Assembly: GCF_000699445.3 (NCBI RefSeq)
Contig: NC_067201.1
Coordinates: 24,133,033 to 24,197,032 of the forward strand
Length of the DNA stretch: 64,000 nucleotides
Reading direction: 5' to 3'
Source of the DNA: Schistosoma haematobium
Lineage: Eukaryota; Platyhelminthes; Trematoda; Strigeidida; Schistosomatidae
Part shown: positions 1 to 13,100 of the stretch, piece by piece
How the letters are laid out: every line of letters begins with the position of its first letter
Numbering within the stretch: position 1 is the first letter of the stretch
Position numbers and translations under genes: made by a program
The notes under the pieces: generated by a model
The model's database searches: none
What the model was told of the DNA's origin: nothing
What the model saw: the letters and a program-made list of their open reading frames with translations, nothing else

Positions 1-201
1 CAAAGAATTTGGGGCGCATCATTGTCTATGGAAAGAGGATCATTGAATTGTCAATATTACTTCAATGATCATTCATACAAAGAATGTAGAATTAATCAAT
101 CTAAAAGGGTATCTTTTGAATATTTTACAATGTATTATTGTCATTTTAGTAGGTATTCAATTATATCATCATTCTATTATTATTTATTATTATTATTATA
201 G

Positions 202-326
202 GAATTAAATTGTACATGTCGTATTATGCATCAACGTGTTATGGAATTTTTAAGTCAAGTATCCGATGAAGAAGTAATTAATAATTTAATTCAAGTTAAT
301 GATCATTTAACAAATACACTTTTACG
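202..326 (+). CDS. TOM1: TOM1-like exon: GAT domain, first two helices
   Basis: A poly-T/A-rich acceptor ending in AG at 200-201 precedes codon GAA at 202. The exon encodes 41 full codons plus CG and ends at a gttagt donor at 327. Residues ELNCTCRIMHQRV and ISDEEVxxxLIQVNDHL-like spacing match GAT helices 1 and 2 of TOM1/TOM1L2. The preceding 201 bases look like intron. The exon is far too short to stand out as an ORF, so it was found by homology reading. Confidence 0.88.
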
Positions 327-1138
327 GTTAGTTTATATGTATATAAATATAATTATTACGTAACTTATTCATTCATTGAGTATTATTTTATTAGTGTTGA
401 ACCCCTTTTTCTGGTAAGCATTTTTTCGTTTAGCGAGTTAGTTTTCTACGGGATGGGGCCCGTTAACCCCCATGCCCAACCACCCTCCATTATTCGGGCT
501 TGGGACCGGGAATAACACCAGAGGGGGTCGAGTTAGGACTGTTTACTCTCACCCTTTCTCTTATTATATAAATATTACGGAACATCTTCATCGACTGAGA
601 TGGTTGGGCCACGTGTTACGTATGACTGAACACCGATTATCACGACGTGCAATGCTAACCGGTGTTGGAGATGGTTGGAAGAAAGTTAGGGGCGGCCAAA
701 CCAAAACGTGGCATCAGTGCTTTAAGTCACTAGCTTCTAGTCTGAGCCATATTGGTAGATGCAGACTAATTGGTTGGTGTCCGCGTGACTATCGTAACCA
801 ATGATTGGAGATCCTTGGTGACATGGCTCAGAATCTATCACAGTGGTGCAGGTGTATGCACTCACTGGTTTCCCTTAAACTAAGAGATTAAAATCGCTTC
901 ATATCTTTCTTTCTACGTACTAATTCTTTCTTCCTGTACTATATCCTTATTGCAATCTTTCTTTTATACATTACCACCTCTGACTTAACTACTTTTATGA
1001 ATCCGGTGTTGACCTTGTTGTGTTAATGAGGTATGGTAACTTGGACCGATGCATATATGTGTCTGGTCCTACGTTGTAGCTGACTAACTGACTGACTACG
1101 CAACATATCCACTCGATGAATATTATTTCATTATTGCG

Positions 1139-1181
<43 letters not shown>

Positions 1182-4100
1182 TGTAGAGCCAGAAGAACCC
1201 TTCCACTATGTGGGCACTTAAGACTGAATTGAATATAAATTTTTTCGCTCGATTAGTTTATATTTATCGTATGTTTAATTTTACTAAATATTTTCATATT
1301 AGTATTATATAGATTATAGTGTGTTATATTGAATGAATAAGAACGCTGTTGTATGATATATCCATGTATCTATTAATTCACTCATGTTGATAATAGGACC
1401 GATAACATTCTATGTATCAGTCCCCTCCCCAAATGATCTGATACGGCTGAAGGTGAGGAGAGTTAGCACTCCCTCTTGAAATGCTCTTACATGGTTACGC
1501 GTATACAGCTACTACTAGTGAAATCCTACTCACTGTCTTATCGTGTTGTTTACGAAATTATGAGGACGAAAAGCGAATGTCCGGTGCTTTAATGGGGGTT
1601 GGTGGATGTGGAGGATCCACCTAGGGAAGCTGGAAAACCCTCATTTCAAACCAATGGTGTACATGGGCTCCAGGATTCTGAAGGAGGAAATGGAGTATGA
1701 ACCAATCGTTTGTTATCAGCTGCCATGGGACTGCATCTCCTGATTTTGCTCCACTGCCTTGTGGATTAGACCTTTGGGTCAAAGGCTCCGGGTGTGGCCC
1801 ACTGAGAAAACCACGTGGTTCGGTCTGGACACCCGGTCAGTATCACAGCCCTCACACAAACCAAGTGAGTTGTGTGGCGCATATGTATTCGGTGCACCTT
1901 TGTACCAATATTTGTGTGTTCAAATAAATAAAATACATAATAATAAATTCTATGTATCAACTGACATATCGACCAATGAATCACACTCGGGAAATAGACT
2001 CTTCTTTATCCTGGAGTTCCTTCTAACCCATTGGTCAGTCAGGCGAAAAAAAGTAGAAAGATCAGTTCTTCATCATGCTCAATTCAATTATGACTCAAGA
2101 CTCTAACAACAATATACTTGAAATATCTGGTCACATAACAACACGTTTAGACAACTATAGTCAGTACATAACTTAGTCATATGTGATACAAAACCAAATT
2201 AATAGGGAGATTAATTATTAATCAGTGTGAGGTTGTGAAGATTGTTAAATTTCATTGAGTTCATGAACTAATAAGAACCTGGAAGCACTGGATTCTCGTT
2301 TCACCCTAATATGAGACTCTTCAACAGTGCGCAATAATCAATAACAAAACTCGAATAATAAGAAATATGACAAAGATTTTTGAGTCAAAAGAAAGTTTAG
2401 AAATAGGAGAATATAAAGTACAACAGTCCAAGCATTCTCCATATCTCGGTTTCCACATAAATTCTCCTCCCCCTCTCATTATATCACTTTGTTGATAGAT
2501 TTCAACCAACTTTAAGTGAGTAGACAAACTATGAAATCGATGTGGGAATATCCCATATCCTATTAAACCGGATCATTTGTGACTTGAATAGTCTAGTCTA
2601 GTAATTTCCTCGATGATGAAACATCTGGATGATCTAGATAGTCATTTATATCAGGTAGTATCAGTTTTCTCAACGTTCTACGTAAATGTCTATGACTTCG
2701 AACAAGCACCAAATCTTGGTTCATAATCTCTTGTCGACTACTTCGAACCACTGAACATTAAATGATCCAAGAGAATTTGTCAAATAGACAATATAATACT
2801 TGAAATGAATATATGTATTCATTCAAGTCATTGTACCTTACATTCATATTGGTTAAGAGAGAATTGAAAAAAGAATTCGGACATGAAATGTCATGTTTTA
2901 AAAAAATATAATATGCAATCAAATAACGGAAAGATAGTTGCGCAACATCATGAATTGACTATAGTTAGCAATATAGATCATTGGATGCTAACTCATATGT
3001 CTACATGGCTTAGTGTTCATCATGGGTTTTGAAGGCTCATGGGTACAATAACCATTAGGATCATGGATACTCATTCTAAAACATCAGAAACGTTTTTTCA
3101 AACACTTTTTTTTCTGTGTGTAAACGGAGATAAATCCTTTGTTGTATTTAATCTTGATGATAAATAAGATCTGATTCAATTGTCGTTTCGGTGAGAGGGG
3201 GAGATTACAAAGTTTCTTGGAAATTGTTAAACTTTCCTAGTTAACATTACAGAATAATCTTAGTTACACACAAATCTTAAAGGCCAGGAAGCAGTGAGTA
3301 GCTGTTTCATCTAATTATAAGACTTCAGAAGTACATATGCACCAGAGATTGAATCTAGGATTTTTAGTCTTCAATACAAATGCCCAGTCTCTAGATAATT
3401 GAAAATACACTTGGTGTTGCTTTACTTGTATCTTCCCATTGTTGTTTAGGACTGCAATTGATCAGTCTCTTGTTGGTATATGTGCATACTGTGTGGATTG
3501 CCTCGATATTGCCTTACTGCACAAGCTTTATAATCAAAGATGGATAGTGACTAGTAGTGGAATCCAGAACGCTCGTTTCTTCTTATTTTAGACTCATCAT
3601 CTGGATGTACCTTCATCCCAGAGTTGATGTTCACTCCAAGATAATGCGATGGTGTTTGAATTGAACAGTACTGGTGTTCGAATTCCATACTGAATATCAA
3701 CTCTGTGATGCAGGTACATCCAACTGACGAAACACACATTCTAGATTCCACTACCTGCCATTATCCATCTTTACTTAATCATTGAAAATATTTCACATGA
3801 TATGATAAATTGATTTAAATTGTATATTTGTTTTCATTGAAATTTTCATATTTTCACTTCCTGTTTTGTTTATATGAAGATTTAAATGTTAATAAGTTAA
3901 AACATGGAATAGTGTCATATAACTTAATTGTTTATAATACGATAGATTTTGAATCAACTTTTAATAAACACTACAGTTAAAAAAGGTTTGTAGTGAACAA
4001 AGACTCAAGTGGGGAAAACTACTTTATTGTTTTAATGTACATTCACATAGTAAAATTTCGAACTCACACATCAGAAATCGTACATCTTTGAATCGTCTTT

Positions 4101-7100
4101 TACAAGTTTCATTATCCCTTCATCCCTGTTGTTATCTTGATTACTTTCAGTTTCTTCCTCTCTTCTCTTCATTTCAATCTTTTTTAAACTTTCTGATCGC
4201 AGATATTCTACATCCGACTGATGTTATATACTACTTGTATCTGCATACGTAAGTAGACTACATCACAGGTATACGTTACTTTCAATGAAAAAGTATAGTA
4301 GGATTCCCCTCCTCACTGGATTCTGCTATATGACATGTCTGCCCCCAAATACCCTGGTACGGCCGAGAATGGGGAGTGTCAGCTCTCCCTCTCTAAGTGC
4401 TATCACATGGCCACACGTATATAGCCTCTGCCAGGGAAGTCCTACTCACTGCCTTCTTGCATCAAGGGTGTTGTTTACGAAAATGAGAGGACGAAAAGAG
4501 AATGTCCGGCGCTTTAACCGGATCCCAAACCAATGGTGCACATGGGCTGGCTCCAGTATCCTGTGGGAACGAATGGCTAATGAACCAATTGTTGGTCACC
4601 AGATACCATGTGACTGCATCTCCTTACGATGCTCCACTGGCTTGTGGATCAGACCTTCAGGGGTGTGGCCCCCTAAGAAAACCACATGCTTCGGTTTGGG
4701 CACCCGAGCAGTATCACAGCCTTCACACATATCAAATGAGATTTGTGTGGCGCATATGTATTTGGTGCCCCTTTGTACCAATATTCATGTGTTCAAATAA
4801 ATAGATAAATAATTTATATAAATCAATCGTCCCTATTTGGGACTCGCCAGCTGAATACACCCGCATTCTAGACTTGATGTTCATTCTGAAACTCGAACTC
4901 AGTACCGTTCGTTACAAATGCCATCGCGTCATTTACTTAGCTACTGAACCCTGATAGTCACCTGATTTTGCAATAGGGTGACGTTTAAATTCACATGATA
5001 TTGTTTACTTGAATCTTCCCAATGTCATTTAGGACTTCAACTGATCAGTCTCTTATTGACATATGTGCATTCTGTGCGGAATGCCTCGATATTGCCTTAA
5101 TTCACAAGTGTTATAAGCAAAGATGGATAGTGGATAGCAGTGGAATCCAGGACATGCGTTTCATCCCATTTGGGACTCGTCAGTTGTATGTATTTGCATC
5201 TCAGAGTTGATGTTCACACTACGACTCGAACCTACGTACTGTTCACTTCAAACGCCATTACGTTATCCACTTATCTACTGAGACTTGATAGCCACTTGCT
5301 TGTGCAATGTGGTGAAGTTTAAATTCACTTGATATTGTTTACTTAAATCATCCGATTGATGTTTAAGGACTACAATTGACCAGTCTCTTGTTGGTATGTG
5401 TGCATCCTGTGCGAACTGTCTCGATATTGCTTTAATTCACAAACATAATGAGCAAAAGATGGATAGTGGTTAGCAGTGGAACTGGGCTCGAGTCCTAGAA
5501 TGAACATGAGCTCTGAGATGCAGGTACATCCAGCTGACGAATCTCAAATTGGACGAAACACGCCCTCCAAATTCTCTGACATGGGCACGTGTATATAGCC
5601 TCTGCCAGTGAAGTCCGACTGACTGCCTTCTCGTGGCGGGGTGTTGTTTACGAAATTGAGAGGACAAAAAGCGAATGTCCGGCGCTTTAACCGGGTTGGT
5701 AGACATGGAGAGTCCACCTAGGTGAGTTGGCGAACCCTCATTTCAAACCAGTGGTGCGAATGGGCTTCAGTATCCTGAAGGAACAAATGGTGTATTAACC
5801 TATAGTCTGTGACCGACTATCATGGTAGTGCATCTCCTGACGTTGCTCCACTGCCTTGTGGATGTTACCTTTTGGTCGGAGCCTCCGGGTGTGGCTTCCT
5901 GAGAAAACCACGTGGTTTGTTTCGGGCACCAGGGTAGCATTATAGCCCTCACACAAATCAAGTGACTTGTGTGGCATATAAGTATTCGGTACCCCTTTGT
6001 ATCATTATTTATGTGTTCAAATAAATAATTAAATATGCCATGTCTGATAATGTCCTAAACATTTGAGTTTTATGATTTTTAGGAATTCACATATTAGGAA
6101 TCAATAATGAATAACAGTTACTAGTCTTATTTTCCATTTCATGAAATCATATCATGACCGATTATCTGATTTTTTCATCCAGTCTCAGAATTGGCAAATA
6201 ATGCCTAGTATTGAATCCTTTTTGGGAAATTGCTATAAAATTACTTTTAAGGCATCACAAGTTGTATCACAGTATGAATATATCTATAAATGATTGCAAC
6301 TTACTATGCATAGGATATATATTCTCAGCTTTGGTTTCATTTACACGGTATGACCATTGGATATAAGCAACTCTTCATAGAAAATGATTACAATACACAA
6401 TGAGTTGCAGGATATCCTCAAGTCGATGAAATAGAATTTCTAAAACTTAAGGTAGGACTTCTTACACGGATGTGTTTTATAATTGAACTAACCTTATGAT
6501 GACATCGAATATGACATCTATTGATCCAGACTGTTTTCATCAATTAGATTATCACATATACTTACACCATAAATCAAACATACAAACTTCTTGTCTATTT
6601 TCATAATGTCACATATGGAAGAGTACGATACGTGTACACTCTTATCCTAATCAAAGTAATTTACCATTTGACGACAGAAATCACATACCATACTTGTCAA
6701 TTCTGATCACTCATGAATCTCACACAATTCGGACAGTTTATATTTCATTATACGGTATGACAAGCACTGATTTGTTCACTGTGTAAAAATGCCCCCAAAT
6801 GCCCTGGTACGGCCGAGAGTGGGGAGAGTTCTCTCTCCCTCTTGAAATGCTCTCACATGACCACGCGTATATAGCCTCTGCCAGGGAAGTCCTACTCACT
6901 GCCTTCTCGTGGTGGGGGTGTCGTTTACGAAAATGAGAGGACGAAAAGAGAATGTCCGGCGCTTTAACCGGATCTCAAACCAATGGTGCACATGGGCTGG
7001 CTCCAGTATCCTGTGGGAACAAATGTAGTATGAACCAGCTTCCATGGGACCGCATCTCCACAACCCTCACACAAATCAAATGAGATTTGATTGGCGCCTA

Positions 7101-10100
7101 TGTATTTGGTGCCTCCTTGTACCAATATTTATGTGTTAAAATAAATAAATAATAAATAAATTATTCGTAACAATTTGTATTATCCTTTTTAATGTTTAGC
7201 GATAAATGCTGACTTCATGATAACACTGAAATCTAGGTATAACCATTTGAAGATTCCAAAAATAGAACCGTTCTTTATTGTCAAGTATGTATATCTATGC
7301 GTAGATTGAAACATTTAATACTCTTCACATGAATAATGATGATACTCATTACCATTCAACTGATGTATTCCTCTCTCTTTCTCATTCTCTTCAAATTCTA
7401 TTTATATAATTCAACCTCTTTCTTTTTGATATTGTCGTGTGTTAACAGTAACAGAATCGATTGTTGATTGACCATTCTTTTGTTCTAATATAAAAATTCA
7501 AACCTCTACGAGTCATTTCTTTCTGTATGATTTATGGACAATTCAATTATGGTTATACTTAGTGTTTTTCTCCTTATCCTTCTCTTTCTCTCTCTTTCCA
7601 CTCCTCCCTTTATAATCATGTCTTATTATTTACTGGATAGTTATTGTTTATTATAATTTGCCACAATTATTGTTGTTAGTGTTTTTACTGTTATTCTTCT
7701 CTTCGTCATTATTTGTTTATTCCTTTGAGAGATCACACTAATCTGCAGTTCCCCTTTCTATCTATCTGACACATACACACACACACACGCCTAGAGACAG
7801 GATTTCTTTCTCGTTCTTATTACAACTCGTAAATTATATCATGTAAATAGATTGGTTTCCGTGTTATTTCATTTTGTTTTTAGATCGATTCATATGTTAC
7901 ATATCATACATACTACTAACTACGTCTAATCATTTATTCATTTTTATATTATTATTCATTGAATCCCCATTTTTTTTTCTCTCTCTCTCTGACTCTCTAC
8001 TCTCTACTCTCTCTCTTTCTCTATCGTATACCATTTTATGTTTCTTATTGTATTTTCTGATTCTATTGACTGCTTTGAATGTTTTTTTTTGTAGATGCCT
8101 TGGTTTCGATTGAAAGCTTTTTTGTTTTGTTTTGTTTTTTACTACTGTGACTTGTATCTAATACATTCATAGACAGATAAATATGAATTATTATTGTCCT
8201 ATTGTAAATCATCATCATTTTTCATTTTGAAGTTCTATCATTTTTTATCCAGGGTAAATGTATTAGTATTAGAAAGAGTATTGTGGATACTATGATAATT
8301 TCAATATAAATGGTTAAGATTTTGAGTCAGTTGAAGCTAGACCACCATGGGAAACCTGGAAGTACTGGACGGCCGTTTCGCCCATCGTGGGATTCCTCAG
8401 CAGTGCGCATCCACGACCTCGACCCCTGCGAGATTTGAATCCAGGACCTACTGGTTTCGCGCGCGAGCACTTAACCACTAGACCACTGAGTCGGCATCCA
8501 ACGGTGTTAAAGGTCTAACTTCAACTAATCCACGAAATTGAGTGACAAATCCACCATTGTCTTCAGTGAGTTACTATCTCACAACAGACCTGGTTGAACT
8601 CCACTGTTCATTGCTTCTGACTAGAACTCCAGGAAATATGTCATGAAGCCAGTCACTAGTGAGCATATGTTGATTAGTATTAGAAGGGGTTTTGCAGATA
8701 TTATAGCAATTGTAATAGTTGTATTAAAAACCATTTAGGAGAAAAATTACAAAAGAAAATAATTTTGACCAAGTTATACATAGACATCATCATCACTGAA
8801 CAGCGAATGTGTTGATTTCTTAGAAATTGCCTAGCGAATAATCATATATTGAATGTTGGACACATACTATTGAACAATTTCTTTTTAATATGAGCATAGC
8901 GAACTTGTTGATTATTGAATGAGAGATATGTTTTAACGAAACAACTTAATGTCTTGTTGTTGAGTTCCTAATTAATTTGTTCGTTGAGTTGTTGTCATTG
9001 TTTGGTGGTATCAAAAGTAATATGTCTTGTATTGATACATAGTTTTTAGTCTGAGATTGGTTTAGTTGTATGGACTTGGGATTGTGTAGACTAATTCACG
9101 CGAGGCCGTAGGTCCTGGGTTCGAGTCTCGCGTGCGCACTGTTGGGGGTCCTATACTACGACGAAATAACCGTCGTGTGCTTCCAGATTTTCACTGGTTG
9201 TTTAGCTTAAATCGACTCGTGAATTCAACTGTAAAGACACTACAATCTCCATGCTGATGTGTTTTCTTGAGATTATTACTTTTAGTTTCTAGTTATGGCT
9301 TATTTTAAGTAGTATTTATTATGGTTGCTTGCTCTCTATGTTTATTCTTGTCATAGATATGCTCGTGTATATCCATATCATCTAACTAATAAAAAACTTA
9401 TCTATTCAGAGTATTCACGTGTTATATATTCCCAGTCATGGATTATACATATATGAAATCATGACTAGCACAGTAGTAATTTAGTGGGATGACTAAATGA
9501 AATGACTAAATATCAGTCTATAAAGTTAATGACTATCGATCGGTAATAAATAAAATGTCCTCTTAATTAGTAAACCATTTGATAATCATTGAATTAGTGA
9601 TCTTTGAGGATGTGATTCAAATTGATTATAATATGATGTACAAATACACTCATCGTTTTGAGGTGGTGGAGATTTGTAGCTCAGGTGGATGATTTTGATA
9701 GAGTTTTGTTCTTTGAACTAGAAGGTTTGGTCGTGGAGCGTTCATCGTTCTTCTGAACGACATCATCAGCACAAACTTCAGGTAGAAGTGAAATGTTCGA
9801 ATTTCTAAACACGTGGTTCACAGCTCATCCCGTACACCTCAATGTTGATTGGTCCTTGTTGACCTTAAACCTGTCATTGTTTACTTCCTTGTTTTGATTG
9901 TATCTCCCGTTGCACAAACGTAGCAGCAAAAATCAAAGCAATGGCAGATACAACCAAATTCGGACACTTCACTTCTACCTGATTTTTGTGCCGATAATGT
10001 CATTCAGAAGAACGATGATAGCTCCACGAACAAACCATCCACCTCAGTGAACAAAACTCCATCACACTCATCGCTTAGTTATTTCCTCTAATTCTTCATT

Positions 10101-13100
10101 TGACATTGTTTGAATGATTAAGAGTAGGCAAAATCTTAACCAGTAACTTAATATCTGTTTCTTTATCTGATCATTTCTAACCATTTACAGTTACGATCGT
10201 TTTGAACGATATTATCAACGTGCAATACAGAATTCCGATAATAATAATTCTAACAATCAACAAATGGATTCTGCATTATGTTTAACGAATTCTAGACCAC
10301 AACTATGTTTAACTGCTTCATCAAGTGACCATATTGATTCAAGCCGTCATCGATCAAATCATCATCATCATTATCCGCAGCAGCAACACCACCACCACCA
10401 CCAACAATTAGCAATTACAGCTGGACCATCATCTCTACGTCGTACAACTCTAAATGAGTCTACAGTGAATGGAGTTGTTAGTAGTCGAATGAATAGTTTA
10501 CACTATAATCATGCAGATTCAGGTAACGGTAGTAGTACTGCTGTTTCAACCACCAGCAATCACCATAATAATAACGAGGATGAAGATGACGATGAAAGCT
10601 TGTTGGATATAAGTGAAGGTCCCCATGGTGGTGTAAGTAACCTCTACTTTACATTCTCAACTAACCTTATTGTTTAGATAGAATTGTTACATTTAAAAAG
10701 TATTTGATTAAAGAAATGTTTTTTTTTGTTTTTGATAGTTTAAGTCAAAAACTGATTTTATTTGAGCAACTATTGGTAACTAAAGAAGCATTGAACAGGT
10801 GTTTCGTCATATTAGAGAACTCTTCAGTGCACATCCACTACCCTAATAGGGATTGGACCCATCATCTTAAGATCATATGATGAGTGTTTAGATTTTAGAC
10901 TATTGAGCAGGTATCCAATCGTTTATCTAATTAAAAATAAAATGACAAACCTTCTAACTGAACGCTTGAACTGGTTTCCTAAGTTATTCTATAACCCCAG
11001 GCTAACTCATCGTACACGACAACTTGAACACAAGAGAAAAGGCGTGAAAGGTGGAAAGAACGGTTTATTCCAAGGTTGGTTTATGAACAGAAAATTGAGG
11101 ATATTTCGGAAGGCCTTAGACTTCTGGAATGTTGTGAAATGACAGTTATTTTTATTTCAACGACATTAGTGTTCGCCTTAACAGTGAAATTCTTCGTCAC
11201 AATATTTCAAATTGTGTCAATGATCGAGTGTAAACTTTTATACCTTCCAAAGATGGATAGTGGCCAACGGTGGAATCTAGAACGCGCATTACTTCCTATT
11301 TAAAACTCGTCAGTTGGATGTACCTGCATTGCAGAGTTGATGTTCATTCCGGTACTCGAACCCAGTACTGTTCAATTCAAACGCCATCGCGTTGTCCAAT
11401 CAGGTACTGAGTCCTAGTGGCCAACTACTTGTGCAATGGGGTCTCAAATAGGACGAAATGCGCCTCCTGGATTTCACTGCTAACCACTGTTCATCTTTGC
11501 TTATAAAGCTTGTGAATTAAGGCAATATCGAGGCAATACGCACAGGATGCACATATACCAATAATAGACTGATCAATTACAGTCCTAAACAACAATGGGA
11601 AGATACAAGCAAATAATAACAAATGTATTTAAAACATCACCCCATTGCACAAGCAGGTGTCTATCAGGACTCAGTAGGTAAGTGAATAACGCGGTGGCGT
11701 TTGAAGCGAGCGGTACTTTGATAGTCCCAGGTATAAATATCGTTCATTAAAAATTTTAAATGAAAAACGATAGGATATAAATCATACATTTTATACATCA
11801 ACATGATGTAAAATATATCTATTTTTCATTTTATCCTTTTCTCTAGTCTACAACTAGATCTCATGATTCTGATGAAACTGATGAAATTGCTAAATGGTTA
11901 TCTAGTCGACAATTGATACCTGTAAACTCACAGCAACAATCACAACACAGTCATCGTCCTTTTCAACACCAACAACAGTCATTGACTACAAACAGTCGTT
12001 CACATTCATGTGTACGAACAAATCATTTAAGTGCTATTACAAACACTACTACTACTACCACTACTGCTGGTGTTTCTTTATATGCAACACAGAATCCATC
12101 AAATAAATCCGTTCATGTAAGTGTAAACTCCTTCCAAAGCTATAATTCCATTTATAAGCGGTCTGCTTCGAAGATTGACTTCTGTTGAAGTACAATTGAA
12201 AACCTTAGAAGATTGGACAAGTATTTTTTACTCCTAGTATGAGATTATAATTATGGTGCTCATTATTGACTTACTTCAAAACTAACTCTCTAAGTTATGA
12301 TAGGAAATCTTGCCCGATAGAGTTCAGACATATCAGCGATGAAGCAGTCGTCACTAGGGGATTCTGATAATCGTCGAACTATATCTCAAATTGATTAGAT
12401 TTGAAAATGTGACACTAGTTGTCTAACGGTTTGTAAGATCTGAAGATTGTGGGCTCGATTTCCTAATGAAATCATGTATCCATTTAACCGAAAAGTTCAA
12501 TTATTGTTTATTGCTCCTTGTTTTCCATTAGTACCCCAACTGATATTAGTTAGTTAATTAAACTGATCTCCATTTAAAATCTCATCAGGAAATCTTACGA
12601 TATTGTTTGCTTACGTTCAAGTGGCTTTTTCAGGGAGCCGCATCCCTAGCCTTTGACCTATAGGTCTCATTCACAAGGCAGTGGAGCAACGTTAGGAGAT
12701 ACAGTCCCATGGAAACCGATGACCAACAATAAGTTCATACGCCATTTGTTCCCTCAGAATCTTGGACGCGATATACACCATTGGTTTGGAATCAGGGTTT
12801 TGGACTCCTCTAGATGGATCCTCTATATCCACCAACCCGGTTAAAGTGCCGAAGATTCGTTTTTCTTCCTCTCAATTTTTTAAAAATACCCCAGAGGCGA
12901 GAAATCAGTGAGTAGGATTTTCCTGGCAGTGGCTTCATGTAGCCAGGTGGATCTTTGTGGCCTTCACACACTACTTAAACTCAAATATTCGATATATAGT
13001 GGGATGACTATATCATCAATGTTAAGGTTAGGCAATAAGTACTTAGAAAAGGTGATAATTCACAGAAGTTGGAAGAAAGCTACTGATCACCTGATTTTTG

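Noticed and set aside
472..804. 110-codon open frame on +
   Set aside because: It covers a CR1-like RT C-terminus and is shared with other degenerate copies; not a host gene.
5640..5700. Hammerhead-like GGACGAAAAGCG...GTCCGG in family C
   Set aside because: The 3' half resembles a ribozyme, but no CUGANGA strand occurs at the required distance in any copy.
7874..8113. Hydrophobic Leu/Ser-rich frame resembling a membrane protein
   Set aside because: Explained by CT-rich low-complexity DNA; no splice or start context.
12117..12188. Read-through C-terminus of the TOM1-like exon
   Set aside because: A perfect gtaagt donor sits at 12117 and a phase-matched acceptor and stop lie downstream; kept only as an alternative.
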